Part shown: positions 23,483 through 31,399 of the stretch, piece after piece
How positions within the stretch are numbered: position 1 is the first letter of the stretch
How the letters are laid out: every line of letters starts with the position of its first letter
NCBI GenBank assembly: GCA_964384465.1
Contig: CAYLLT010000003.1
Coordinates: forward strand, 44,599-108,598
Length of the DNA: 64,000 nucleotides
Source of the DNA: CAYLLT01 sp964384465
GTDB taxonomy: Bacteria; Planctomycetota; Phycisphaerae; UBA1845; PWPN01
Direction: 5' to 3'
The notes under the pieces: generated by a model
What the model saw: only the letters and a program-made list of their open reading frames with translations
What the model was told of the DNA's origin: nothing
Database searches by the model: none
Position numbers and translations under genes: made by a program

Positions 23483-26062
23483 ATGACCATCGGTCGTTGT
23501 CGCTCAGGCATCACCGAGGCGGCATCGCTGCTCATGCTGGCGCACATCATGTTCTTCCCGGCTGCTTGTCCGGCGGCACCACCACAGGAGAAAGGACCGC
23601 TTCGATTCCGCGTACCGGCTGGAGCGAGATTTGAATTCGGCGGCGTGCTCGGCCAGCGGATCGACGCCAATCTTCGCCAGTGGCTGTTGACCGCGCCCTA
23701 TGCGAATCCGGGCATGCTGGACATGTTTCGCGTGCGGGATCGGCAGCCCGCGCCCGATCTGGTGCCCTGGGCGGGCGAATTTGTGGGCAAATATCTGCTG
23801 TCGGCGATTCAGGCGCGGCGGATGGTGCGGTCCGATGAACTGGATCGCACGGTTCAGGATGTGGTGGAGCGACTCATCGCGTCGCAGGCGGAGGACGGCT
23901 ATCTGGGCCCATTCAAAAAGAGCGAGCGGCTGCTGGGGCAGTGGGACCTGTGGGGGCACGAGCACGTGATGCTCGCGCTGATGATGTACCACGAGGATGC
24001 GCGTGATGAGCCGGCGCTGGCCGCGTGCGTGAGGGCGGCGGACTTGATTTGCAAAACATATCTCGACGGGCAGCGGCGCGTGTTCGATGCGGGCTCGCAG
24101 GAGATGAACATGGCAGTCATCCATACGCTGGGGCGGCTGTATCGCCTCACCGGGAACGATCGTTTCCTGCAAATGGTGCGGCACATCGAGAAGGATTGGG
24201 AACGGGCCGGCGATTACCTGCGTACCGGCGCGGCCGGCGTGCCGTTCTATCGTGCGCCGCGGCCGCGCTGGGAATCGCTGCACGATCTCCAGGGCCTTGT
24301 CGAGCTGTATCGCATCACCGGCGACGACGATTATCGCCGCGCATTCATCAATCACTGGACGAGCATCGCCCGGTTCGACCGTCACAACAGCGGCTCGTTC
24401 AGCACGGGTGAGGGAGCGATCGGCAACCCGTATCAGAACGGCGCGATCGAAACGTGTTGCACGACGGCCTGGATCGCCCTCACCACCGATTACCTCCAAC
24501 TAACCGGCGAGTCCACCGCCGCCGACGAACTCGAATGGTCCACCTACAACGCGGTGCTCGCCGCGCAACATCCCAGCGGGCGCTGGTGGACGTACGACAC
24601 GCCGATGGACGGCGTACGTCGCGCCTCCGCGCACAGCATCGTGTTCCAGGCCCGGCCGGGCACGCCGGAACTCAACTGCTGCTCGGTGAACGGCCCGCGC
24701 GGCCTGGGCATGCTGTCGGAGTGGGCCGTCCTGCTGGATAGCGAGGGACCGATCGTCAATCACTACGGCCCGTGCCGCATATCATTACAACTCGCTGACA
24801 AAACGGATGTGACGCTGAAGCAGGAAACGAACTATCCTGCTGAAGGATCGATTCGAATCACGTTGACATTAAGCAAACCATCCGAGTTCAACCTGAGACT
24901 GCGTATTCCCGCGTGGTCCAGGCGGACGACGACGATGGTCAATAACCAGCCGGTGGACGGTGTTCGGCCGGGAGTATATGTATCGCTCAAGCGGCTGTGG
25001 CAATCCGGCGACACCATCCAATTGTCAATCGATATGAGCCCACGCTACTGGCTGGGCGAGTGCGAGCAGGCGGGCAAGGCATCGATCTACCACGGTCCGC
25101 TGCTGCTGGCGTTCGATCCGCATGACAACAGCTTCGACGTGGGGCAGATCCCGACGATCGATCTTGCAAACCTGACGCTGACGCCGGTCCCGGCGGATGA
25201 AAGCCTTGGTAGCGCCGACCCCCCGTGGCCGGCGTCGGCGGCCACAGGGGGCCGCCGCTACATTAGTCCCATTGTTCTATTCGACGTGAAAGCCGTGGAC
25301 GGCCGAACCGTGCGGCTCTGCGACTTTGCAACCGCGGGCGCTTACGGCAACGAGTATCGCTCGTGGTTGCCGGCGGCGAATGGGACGACCTCGAACGATT
25401 GGCTCACGTATGCACCGGTCCATCCGAAGGACGAAAAGTTCACCACCGATCCGGACGGCCGTCTCGTCGCGTCGGCTCTGGACGGCAGCGGCGAGCCGTC
25501 GCGCGGTAAGCTCCAGACGGCGGTGAATATCAAGCCCGCTTCCGATCGCCGAGGCCGAGCTGACGGCGCGGTCGAGTTCAACGGCAAGGACGCGAAACTA
25601 CAGTACGAGATCGCCGGCTTTCCGCGCGAGTTTACCGTGTGCGCGTGGGTGTACGTGAAGGCGTTCTCGCCCAAGACATACCAGCAGATCTTCAGCGCGT
25701 GGGCGAGCGGCTCAACCGATCCGCTGCGCGTCTCGGTCATGGGCGACCAGGTATCCGCCCGCATCGAGGCCGGCAGCCTGTACGCCACGCCGGGCGTAAA
25801 GATCGGCACCGTCCGGTGGTTCCACGTCGCGGCGGTGAAATCGGGCGAACGACTCGATCTCTATATCGATGGGAAACCGCGGGAATCCGCCAAAACGCCG
25901 GAGTGTACCTGTGCTACGTCCGTGCGCAACTTTGCGCTCGGCGGCAATCCCAACTTTTCAGGCGACGAGTATCTCAATGGCCGCATCGATGACTTCGTCA
26001 TGTATGCGAAGGCACTGTCGCCGGATGATATCCTGCGGATCTTCGAGTCGGGTGGCGAGTGA
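23483..26062 (+). CDS. GH127-type (beta-L-arabinofuranosidase-like) secreted glycosidase with LamG domain
   Basis: The 859-residue product has a signal peptide (about residues 10-33) and a helical-barrel glycosidase domain. It carries the family's cysteine signature: ETCC near residue 323 and NCCSVN near 398. In GH127 a cysteine of the CC pair is the nucleophile and a zinc is held by the cysteines and a glutamate. A laminin-G-like lectin domain occupies about 690-855 (FTVCAWVYVKAFSPKTY and VRWFHVAAVKSGERLDLYID). The ATG at 23483 is preceded by GGGAGG at eight bases. A palindromic repeat (25209-25261) is read in frame between the two domains. Confidence 0.85.
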   Translation: MTIGRCRSGITEAASLLMLAHIMFFPAACPAAPPQEKGPLRFRVPAGARFEFGGVLGQRIDANLRQWLLTAPYANPGMLDMFRVRDRQPAPDLVPWAGEFVGKYLLSAIQARRMVRSDELDRTVQDVVERLIASQAEDGYLGPFKKSERLLGQWDLWGHEHVMLALMMYHEDARDEPALAACVRAADLICKTYLDGQRRVFDAGSQEMNMAVIHTLGRLYRLTGNDRFLQMVRHIEKDWERAGDYLRTGAAGVPFYRAPRPRWESLHDLQGLVELYRITGDDDYRRAFINHWTSIARFDRHNSGSFSTGEGAIGNPYQNGAIETCCTTAWIALTTDYLQLTGESTAADELEWSTYNAVLAAQHPSGRWWTYDTPMDGVRRASAHSIVFQARPGTPELNCCSVNGPRGLGMLSEWAVLLDSEGPIVNHYGPCRISLQLADKTDVTLKQETNYPAEGSIRITLTLSKPSEFNLRLRIPAWSRRTTTMVNNQPVDGVRPGVYVSLKRLWQSGDTIQLSIDMSPRYWLGECEQAGKASIYHGPLLLAFDPHDNSFDVGQIPTIDLANLTLTPVPADESLGSADPPWPASAATGGRRYISPIVLFDVKAVDGRTVRLCDFATAGAYGNEYRSWLPAANGTTSNDWLTYAPVHPKDEKFTTDPDGRLVASALDGSGEPSRGKLQTAVNIKPASDRRGRADGAVEFNGKDAKLQYEIAGFPREFTVCAWVYVKAFSPKTYQQIFSAWASGSTDPLRVSVMGDQVSARIEAGSLYATPGVKIGTVRWFHVAAVKSGERLDLYIDGKPRESAKTPECTCATSVRNFALGGNPNFSGDEYLNGRIDDFVMYAKALSPDDILRIFESGGE
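25209..25261. repeat. REP-like palindromic repeat, family A, in frame in the GH127 gene
   Basis: Begins GTAGCGCCG and ends CCGCCGCTAC, so the ends are inverted copies, with CCCCCCGTGGCCGGCGTCGG in the left half. Other copies: 47669-47699 (inside the E1-like gene) and 51788-51831. Confidence 0.75.
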
Positions 26063-26083
26063 GATGGCGAAGAATGACTACGA

Positions 26084-27265
26084 CTACTTGCGGGCGATCA
26101 GCGGGTTCTCTCCGGATGATAACGGCAGCGCAATTGTCTTCTTCTCCACGATCGATCGATAGGCCGCCATGAGTACCTCGGTCGCCGCCACGCCCGTCTC
26201 GACGCCGCTGGACGGGGGTTTGCCCTCCCGCATCGCGGCGAGAAGCTGTTCCACCGGACCGACGACACTTGCATCGCGTTCAAAATCCTCCCATTTCACC
26301 GGGACGTGGTTCACGGTGACCAACCGCGCGCTCGCGTCAATCATCAGCGATCGATGCTCGAAATTGATGGTCATGCAGTTGCTGTGCCGCGATTCACCGG
26401 ACAACTGTTGTTTGCCGGCCTCCAGGAATGCGAAGAACTCGCCGTAATCGAGCACGATTTGGCCGAAGTGTTCCACATTCACCGCCCGGTAGACGTCCCA
26501 TTCCTTGCGCCATTTTGCGGATACGGTTTTGGGCCGTCCGAACAGGGCCACGACGTAATCAATGGCGTAACAACCCATGTTGGTCATCTCGCCGCCGCCC
26601 GACTTCTCCGGCGGATCGAGCCGTTCCGGCCACGTCGTTTTCAGATCAAAGGACGGGTCGAAGTTCATCCCGAACAAGTGGTGGTATCCCATGACCTTCC
26701 CGTATTTGCCCGCCTGCACCTCCGCAAGCAGCCGGGCATATACCGGCACCGATCTCACCATCGGGATGTCGTGAACGAGCCAGACGTTGTGTTTGCGGAC
26801 CGCCGCCTGGATGCGTCGCGCCGAGTCCAGGCTCTCACAGAACGGCTTGTTGAGGAAAATGTGCTTGCCGGCCGCCGCCGCCTTCTCGACCATCGCAGCT
26901 TTGTCGCCCGGATCGCAGGTGACGGCCACAATGTCCACATCGGGATGTGTGATCACCGCGTCGTATGATGCCGACAACTCTCCGCCATAGGCTTCCGCCA
27001 ATTCCTTCGCCCGGCGAGGGTTCGCCTCATACGCGGCGACCACCCGCGTATCCTTTCTCGCCTTGAACATCCCGCAGACCCCGGCGCCGTGCGTGCAGCA
27101 GTTGCCCACCACGCCGACGCCGTACACGTCGCGAACCAGCTTCTGCTGAGCGGCCGCGGTCAGAGGCAGCGCCAGGCAACTCGCAACAAGGACAGGGATG
27201 CGATACTTCAGCCTTCGCAGCGTTCTTTTCAAATCGGAAATCGGAAATGGGAAATGGGAAATCAT
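26084..27265 (-). CDS. Gfo/Idh/MocA oxidoreductase with signal peptide
   Basis: A 393-residue oxidoreductase. The Rossmann motif is unusual (GVGVVGNCCTHGAG), but the rest fits: VVAAYEANPRRAKELA, FLNKPFCESLDSA in the place of the usual EKP, and MTNMGCYAIDYVVALFG. The first 12 codons (ATG at 27265) are encoded by a GGAAAT repeat. A TTG at 27232 would give MKRTLRRLKYRIPVLVASC, a better signal peptide. It follows the nitrilase gene by nine bases and is probably its operon partner. The asparagine replacing glutamate before KP is noticeable; the substrate is unknown. Confidence 0.85.
   Translation of the reverse strand: MISHFPFPISDLKRTLRRLKYRIPVLVASCLALPLTAAAQQKLVRDVYGVGVVGNCCTHGAGVCGMFKARKDTRVVAAYEANPRRAKELAEAYGGELSASYDAVITHPDVDIVAVTCDPGDKAAMVEKAAAAGKHIFLNKPFCESLDSARRIQAAVRKHNVWLVHDIPMVRSVPVYARLLAEVQAGKYGKVMGYHHLFGMNFDPSFDLKTTWPERLDPPEKSGGGEMTNMGCYAIDYVVALFGRPKTVSAKWRKEWDVYRAVNVEHFGQIVLDYGEFFAFLEAGKQQLSGESRHSNCMTINFEHRSLMIDASARLVTVNHVPVKWEDFERDASVVGPVEQLLAAMREGKPPSSGVETGVAATEVLMAAYRSIVEKKTIALPLSSGENPLIARK
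27231..27263. repeat. GGAAATCGG/GGAAATGGG simple repeat at a gene start
   Basis: Four to five tandem units of GGAAAT[CG]G type. On the minus strand the repeat encodes MISHFPFPISDL, the first residues of the Gfo/Idh frame. Confidence 0.7.
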
Positions 27266-27274
27266 GAGCCGGAC

Positions 27275-28129
27275 TCACGTTTTCAGAAGCGGCTGGTACG
27301 CTTCGGGACGGCGGTGATGCCGGCCGTAGAAGCCGCTGGATCGGAGTTCACGCAGTTGCGTCAGGTCGAGTGCGGCCCAAACGATCTCCTCGTCTTTCCC
27401 GCCGATCTTGATCACGTTGCCGTTCGGGTGAACGATCATGCTATGGCCCTTGAATTCTGGACCGGCCCAGTTCGCCATCGCGACGAACACCTCGTTCTCA
27501 TACGCGCGGACGCGAAGCTGCTCACGATGGATAGGCAGGTCGCAGGTGCAGGAAGTAGCCTGCGGCACGGCGATCACGTCCGCACCCAGCATAGTCAAAC
27601 ACCGCGCCGCTTCCGGCACTTCACGGTCGTAGCAGATCATGATGCCCAGGTTGAACTTCGCGTTGCCGACCGCGCACGGCCACACCAAGAATCGCTCGCC
27701 GTTGGTCCAGCCCATGCCCCAGCCGATTTCGATGCGATTGATATGCACCTTGCTGTACGTGCCGACGATTTTGCCCTCCGGTGAGAGCAGGACCGCGGAG
27801 TTGAAGTATTGCTCGCCGCGCCGCTCCGGCAGACCCCAGACGATATAGATGCCCATCTCGCGGGCGAGTTGGGCGAAGTGATCGACGGACGGCCCCGGCA
27901 CCGGCTCGGCCAGTCGATGCAGCTCCTCCGCCGTGCGTTTTCCCTTCTCCGGCATGGCGTATCCGGTCAGCGCGCACTCCGGCAGGATGACGAGTTCGGC
28001 CCCGTGCCGGGTGACGGCCTCGCGCACGAGACGGGTCGCCCGCGCGATGTTCGCCGCCGGATCGGCCGTCGCGGGAAGCATCTGGATCAGGGCCAGGTGC
28101 AGATAAACGGGCTCGACTGCCTCAGCCAA
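27275..28129 (-). CDS. Carbon-nitrogen hydrolase (nitrilase superfamily)
   Basis: A 284-residue cytoplasmic amidohydrolase with the complete Glu-Lys-Cys triad: glutamate in ILPECALTGYAMPE, lysine in TYSKVHI and cysteine in IMICYDREVPEAAR. The nitrilase superfamily hydrolyses amides, nitriles or carbamoyl compounds; members with this layout are often annotated as N-carbamoylputrescine amidohydrolase-like, but I cannot assign the substrate. The start is TTG at 28129 with AGGAG eight bases upstream. It leads a two-gene unit with the Gfo/Idh oxidoreductase and is divergent from the GH39-like gene. Confidence 0.9.
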   Translation of the reverse strand: MAEAVEPVYLHLALIQMLPATADPAANIARATRLVREAVTRHGAELVILPECALTGYAMPEKGKRTAEELHRLAEPVPGPSVDHFAQLAREMGIYIVWGLPERRGEQYFNSAVLLSPEGKIVGTYSKVHINRIEIGWGMGWTNGERFLVWPCAVGNAKFNLGIMICYDREVPEAARCLTMLGADVIAVPQATSCTCDLPIHREQLRVRAYENEVFVAMANWAGPEFKGHSMIVHPNGNVIKIGGKDEEIVWAALDLTQLRELRSSGFYGRHHRRPEAYQPLLKT

Positions 28130-28203
28130 AAGTGATACTCCTGGAAAACAATGACTACTCCACTACGACCGGTGGTATAGTATAACCGTCAGCGGAGCCG
28201 GGA

Positions 28204-30000
28204 ATGCAACCGCGGAGACGCAGAAAGCATTTGATCTGGTCATGCGTGCTGCTGTTGGGAGCACGGTTGTCCTTTGCGCAGGGTCAGTGCGGGAACGTGA
28301 ACTCGCCGTACGGGATCAATGCGCACGCGCCGGCCGGCGCCAACCTGACGCCGCTCTTCGACAAGGTTCAGGCCGCGGGGCTGGGTTGGGTGCGCATCGA
28401 CTTCAACTGGTTCGCGATCGAGACCAGCCAGGACGTGTTCAACTGGAGCATTTACGACAGCATCGCCGGCTCGGCGTCGGCGCGCGGCATTCGCATCTTC
28501 GCCACGCTGGCGTACACGCCGCAGTGGGCCACCTCCGGTGTGCAACAGACGGGCGTGCCGAACAGCCCCGCCGACTGGTACGACTTCTGTTTCCGCGCCG
28601 CCCAGCGGTATCCTTCCATTCAGCACTGGGGCATGTGGAACGAACCCAATCTATCACAGTTCTGGGCCGGCACACGAACGCAGTACATCAATGACATCCT
28701 TAAGAATGGCGCCGACGCGATCCATGCCGCCAACCCCGCCGCCAAAGTCTGCGGGCCTGAGACCGCACACATCGGCTCTACACAATGGTTCCACTGGCTG
28801 CGCGAGTCCATTCTCCAGGCCAGCGGTAAGCTGGACATCGTCACGCATCACATGTACGACAACGACGGTAACGGGGACATCACGAACAAACTTGAAGACT
28901 CAACCTTCTGCGGCACGAATAGCAATTGCTGGAATAGCAGTTTTCCGCCGTCGGTGAAGGAGGTGTTGCAGAATACCGGCTGGTACGGCAATCCATTCTG
29001 GTTCACGGAGACCGGCTGGGGCTCGGACGTGGTGGGCGAATCGAATCAGGCGGCGTACTACAACGGTTTGTTGACCGACTGGTTCACCGGTCTGCCCAAC
29101 CGCGACTGGCTGCACAAGGTATTCTTCTACGAGGTGCAGGACGATCCCACCCCTGGCGTCACCAAATGGGGCATACTCAACGCCGACTTCACCGAGAAAC
29201 CGGCTTATACCAGCTATAAGAACTTCATCACCGCCCATCCGCCATCGCCGGCGGCGCCATGCAAGGCGACCAGCCCCGTCCCCGCGTCTGGCAGCACCAA
29301 CGTCGGACTCGGCCAGATCCTGTCCTGGACCGCCGGCCTGGCGGCCTCTTCACACAATGTTTATTTCGGAACCAGCAGCCCGGGCACCTTCCGCGGAAAT
29401 CAGGCGACTGCCAGTTACAATCCCGGACCACTAAGCGCCAACGTCACCTACTACTGGCGGATCGACGAGGTCAACGGCGCGGGAACCACGACCGGTGATG
29501 TCTGGACTTTTACCACCGCTCCGCCCACTCCGCCGGGCTTGGCCAGCAATCCGTCACCAGCACATCTGGCCACCGGCGTCAGTTTGGCTGCGGATCTGAG
29601 CTGGTCAGCCGGCTCCGGCGCGACCTCGCACAGTGTTTACTTCGGGACCACCAGCCCCGGTTTATTTCGCGTCAACCAGGCCGGCACGACTTTCGACCCC
29701 GGCCCTCTGGCGTCATTTACTACCTATTTTTGGCGAATCGACGAGGTGAATTCGGCGGGTACGACCACCGGGGATGTATGGCGATTCACCGCCGGCGGCC
29801 AGCGGGGCGACCTGGATGGCGACGGTGATGTCGATCTCTCGGACTTCGGCATTTTCCAATTATGTCTGTCGGGCCCCGGTACGCCGTATACGGAAGGGTG
29901 TGCCCCGGTCGACTGGCTCGGCGATGGAGACGTGGACAGCGAGGATGTCGGCTTTTTTGTGGAATGTCTCGAAGGAGCCAATCGACCGCCGGGGTGTTGA
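28204..30000 (+). CDS. Secreted GH39/GH5-like glycoside hydrolase with dockerin-like C-terminus
   Basis: The 598-residue product has a signal peptide (residues 1-26) and a TIM-barrel glycosidase domain to about 345. The acid/base is visible in GMWNEPN near residue 145, and the nucleophile in FTETGWGS near 267, the two-glutamate arrangement of clan GH-A. Two tandem immunoglobulin-like repeats follow (ATSPVPASGSTNVGLGQILS and ASNPSPAHLATGVSLAADLS, each ending in YFWRIDE or YYWRIDE). The last 60 residues are paired EF-hand loops (DLDGDGDVDLSDFGIFQLC). GGAG lies six bases before the ATG. Likely degrades an extracellular polysaccharide. Confidence 0.87.
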   Translation: MQPRRRRKHLIWSCVLLLGARLSFAQGQCGNVNSPYGINAHAPAGANLTPLFDKVQAAGLGWVRIDFNWFAIETSQDVFNWSIYDSIAGSASARGIRIFATLAYTPQWATSGVQQTGVPNSPADWYDFCFRAAQRYPSIQHWGMWNEPNLSQFWAGTRTQYINDILKNGADAIHAANPAAKVCGPETAHIGSTQWFHWLRESILQASGKLDIVTHHMYDNDGNGDITNKLEDSTFCGTNSNCWNSSFPPSVKEVLQNTGWYGNPFWFTETGWGSDVVGESNQAAYYNGLLTDWFTGLPNRDWLHKVFFYEVQDDPTPGVTKWGILNADFTEKPAYTSYKNFITAHPPSPAAPCKATSPVPASGSTNVGLGQILSWTAGLAASSHNVYFGTSSPGTFRGNQATASYNPGPLSANVTYYWRIDEVNGAGTTTGDVWTFTTAPPTPPGLASNPSPAHLATGVSLAADLSWSAGSGATSHSVYFGTTSPGLFRVNQAGTTFDPGPLASFTTYFWRIDEVNSAGTTTGDVWRFTAGGQRGDLDGDGDVDLSDFGIFQLCLSGPGTPYTEGCAPVDWLGDGDVDSEDVGFFVECLEGANRPPGC

Positions 30001-30055
30001 GAAGTCCGACCACCACGGCAAAATGCGTGAGCGGACGACGCGCGGCACCTGCAAG

Positions 30056-30067
30056 TTGTATATACAA
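30056..30067. promoter_or_regulatory. AraR-like operator palindrome TTGTATATACAA
   Basis: A perfect 12-base palindrome. It matches the core of the known AraR operator (TTGTACGTACAA) except at the central two bases of each strand. The AraR-like regulator is encoded at 37850. Binding is inferred. Confidence 0.5.
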
Positions 30068-30232
30068 GTTGAGATTGATACATACCTATTGATATTATGG
30101 GCCGATCCGATTACACTGACCACAGTCGTACACAGCCGGCCAAGGCCGGGACCGCTCCGAAAGTATCAGCGTTTCCGAATAGTGGCGTGTAAAGCGGTTG
30201 AAATAAAGTGATAATGAAAACGAAAATACTTC

Positions 30233-30260
30233 TTGCAATGTGTGGCCGAACTTGTATACT
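30233..30260 (+). promoter_or_regulatory. Promoter upstream of the PEP-CTERM/dockerin cluster
   Basis: TTGCAA (30233-30238) and TATACT (30255-30260) with a 16-base spacer. The -10 region reads AACTTGTATACT, overlapping a half-site of the palindrome at 30056, which would allow repression. The leader to the ATG at 30524 is over 250 bases. Confidence 0.5.
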
Positions 30261-30523
30261 GGTGTGATAGTGCGCTAGGAGATGGAGGGTTAGCGAGGGT
30301 CGGGAAAAGCACACCACGTCGGGTTGGTTTGCTCTAATTCCCATCTGTTACTTGTAAGCAGTGGATACAAAACCGAGATTGGTCCGTGGCGCTTTCTCGC
30401 TGATGAGATCGTGATCCCGGATTCGTTATCTCGAAGGCGCACGTCGAACGGTTGCACGAAGCGCGGCGTGGTTTTTGCTGAGTTCATGTCTGAAGGAGAC
30501 ATTTGAGGAAGGAGAAGCAGGCG

Positions 30524-31279
30524 ATGAGTAAAATGGTGATAACTGGCTTAGCTGTGGGGATGCTGACCACAATCCTGGCGGGCACCGTATCGGCGGTGAT
30601 AATTTCGCCGAACGATGACGCGTACATCGACGAGACGCAGCAGGGCACGACTCACGACGCCCCCACGCTCGCTGCGGCGGGAGTATTCATGAAGAACCAA
30701 ACCAATTTCCGGCGGGCCGGCTTCATGGAATACACGATCCCGAACGTGACGGCATCCGCGGCCACGTTCAACGCAACGTATTTCCGAAGCCAGACCGGCG
30801 GTTCGACCGGGGCATGGACTTTTCGCTTGTCCGGTACCACGACGGCCGCTGCCTTCGATGAAACGATCCTTACTTGGACGAATGCAAACGCATCAGGCGG
30901 GATCAACAGTGCCAGCTTTACATACGGCCAGATTGGGAGCGATGTCGCGTTGAGTGGCGGAAATGGTACCGGAACGGGAGGGCAGTTGCAGGACGTCGTG
31001 CCGAATGTGCCTGTCGTCATCGACATTCTGACGTATTTCAACGCCCACCAGGGTCAGACGATTGTGTTCAAACTGAACAGCGTTTCGTCCAGCGGCAGCA
31101 GCACCGCGGGCGGCACCTTCCAGGATCGGGAGCAGTCGCGCTCGATGACGGCGAACAACGGCCCTCCCGGAGCGGTACCGGACGCCCCGTTCATCAGTTA
31201 CGTCCCCGAGCCGGCGACGGCGTTGCTGCTGGCCGGTGGCCTGCTCATGCTGCGGAGACGCCGAACCGCTGGCCGTTGA
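30524..31279 (+). CDS. PEP-CTERM sorted extracellular protein (DNRLRE-like)
   Basis: The 251-residue product has an N-terminal signal segment (TGLAVGMLTTILAGTVSA) and a beta-rich body with RAGFMEYTIPN and AFDETILTWTNAN. It ends in a PEP-CTERM sorting signal: VPEPATALLLAGGLLMLRR plus a basic tail. Such proteins are cut and transferred by exosortase to the cell surface or exopolysaccharide matrix. The start at 30524 has AAGGAG eight bases upstream; a TTG start at 30503 is less likely. It heads a row of secreted proteins and probably shares their promoter. Confidence 0.85.
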   Translation: MSKMVITGLAVGMLTTILAGTVSAVIISPNDDAYIDETQQGTTHDAPTLAAAGVFMKNQTNFRRAGFMEYTIPNVTASAATFNATYFRSQTGGSTGAWTFRLSGTTTAAAFDETILTWTNANASGGINSASFTYGQIGSDVALSGGNGTGTGGQLQDVVPNVPVVIDILTYFNAHQGQTIVFKLNSVSSSGSSTAGGTFQDREQSRSMTANNGPPGAVPDAPFISYVPEPATALLLAGGLLMLRRRRTAGR

Positions 31280-31399
31280 GATGGCGAGCGATCAGAAGAA
31301 GGGGATGAGAGTCGAGTTAGGAACGCGGAGTCCGTGAATCGCACTGGGCGAGCACGGGTGGGGTGTGTATTCTCTTCAGCCGGTAAAAGAGGAAAAACC

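Larger units (their letters stand above)
30001..30523. other. Intergenic region with operator-like palindrome and promoter
   Basis: No gene is convincing in this 523-base gap. It contains the palindrome at 30056-30067, a GC hairpin CCGGCC-AA-GGCCGG (about 30137-30150) that could stop transcription from the GH39-like gene, and a promoter at 30233-30260. The promoter lies upstream of the PEP-CTERM/dockerin gene cluster. Confidence 0.5.
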
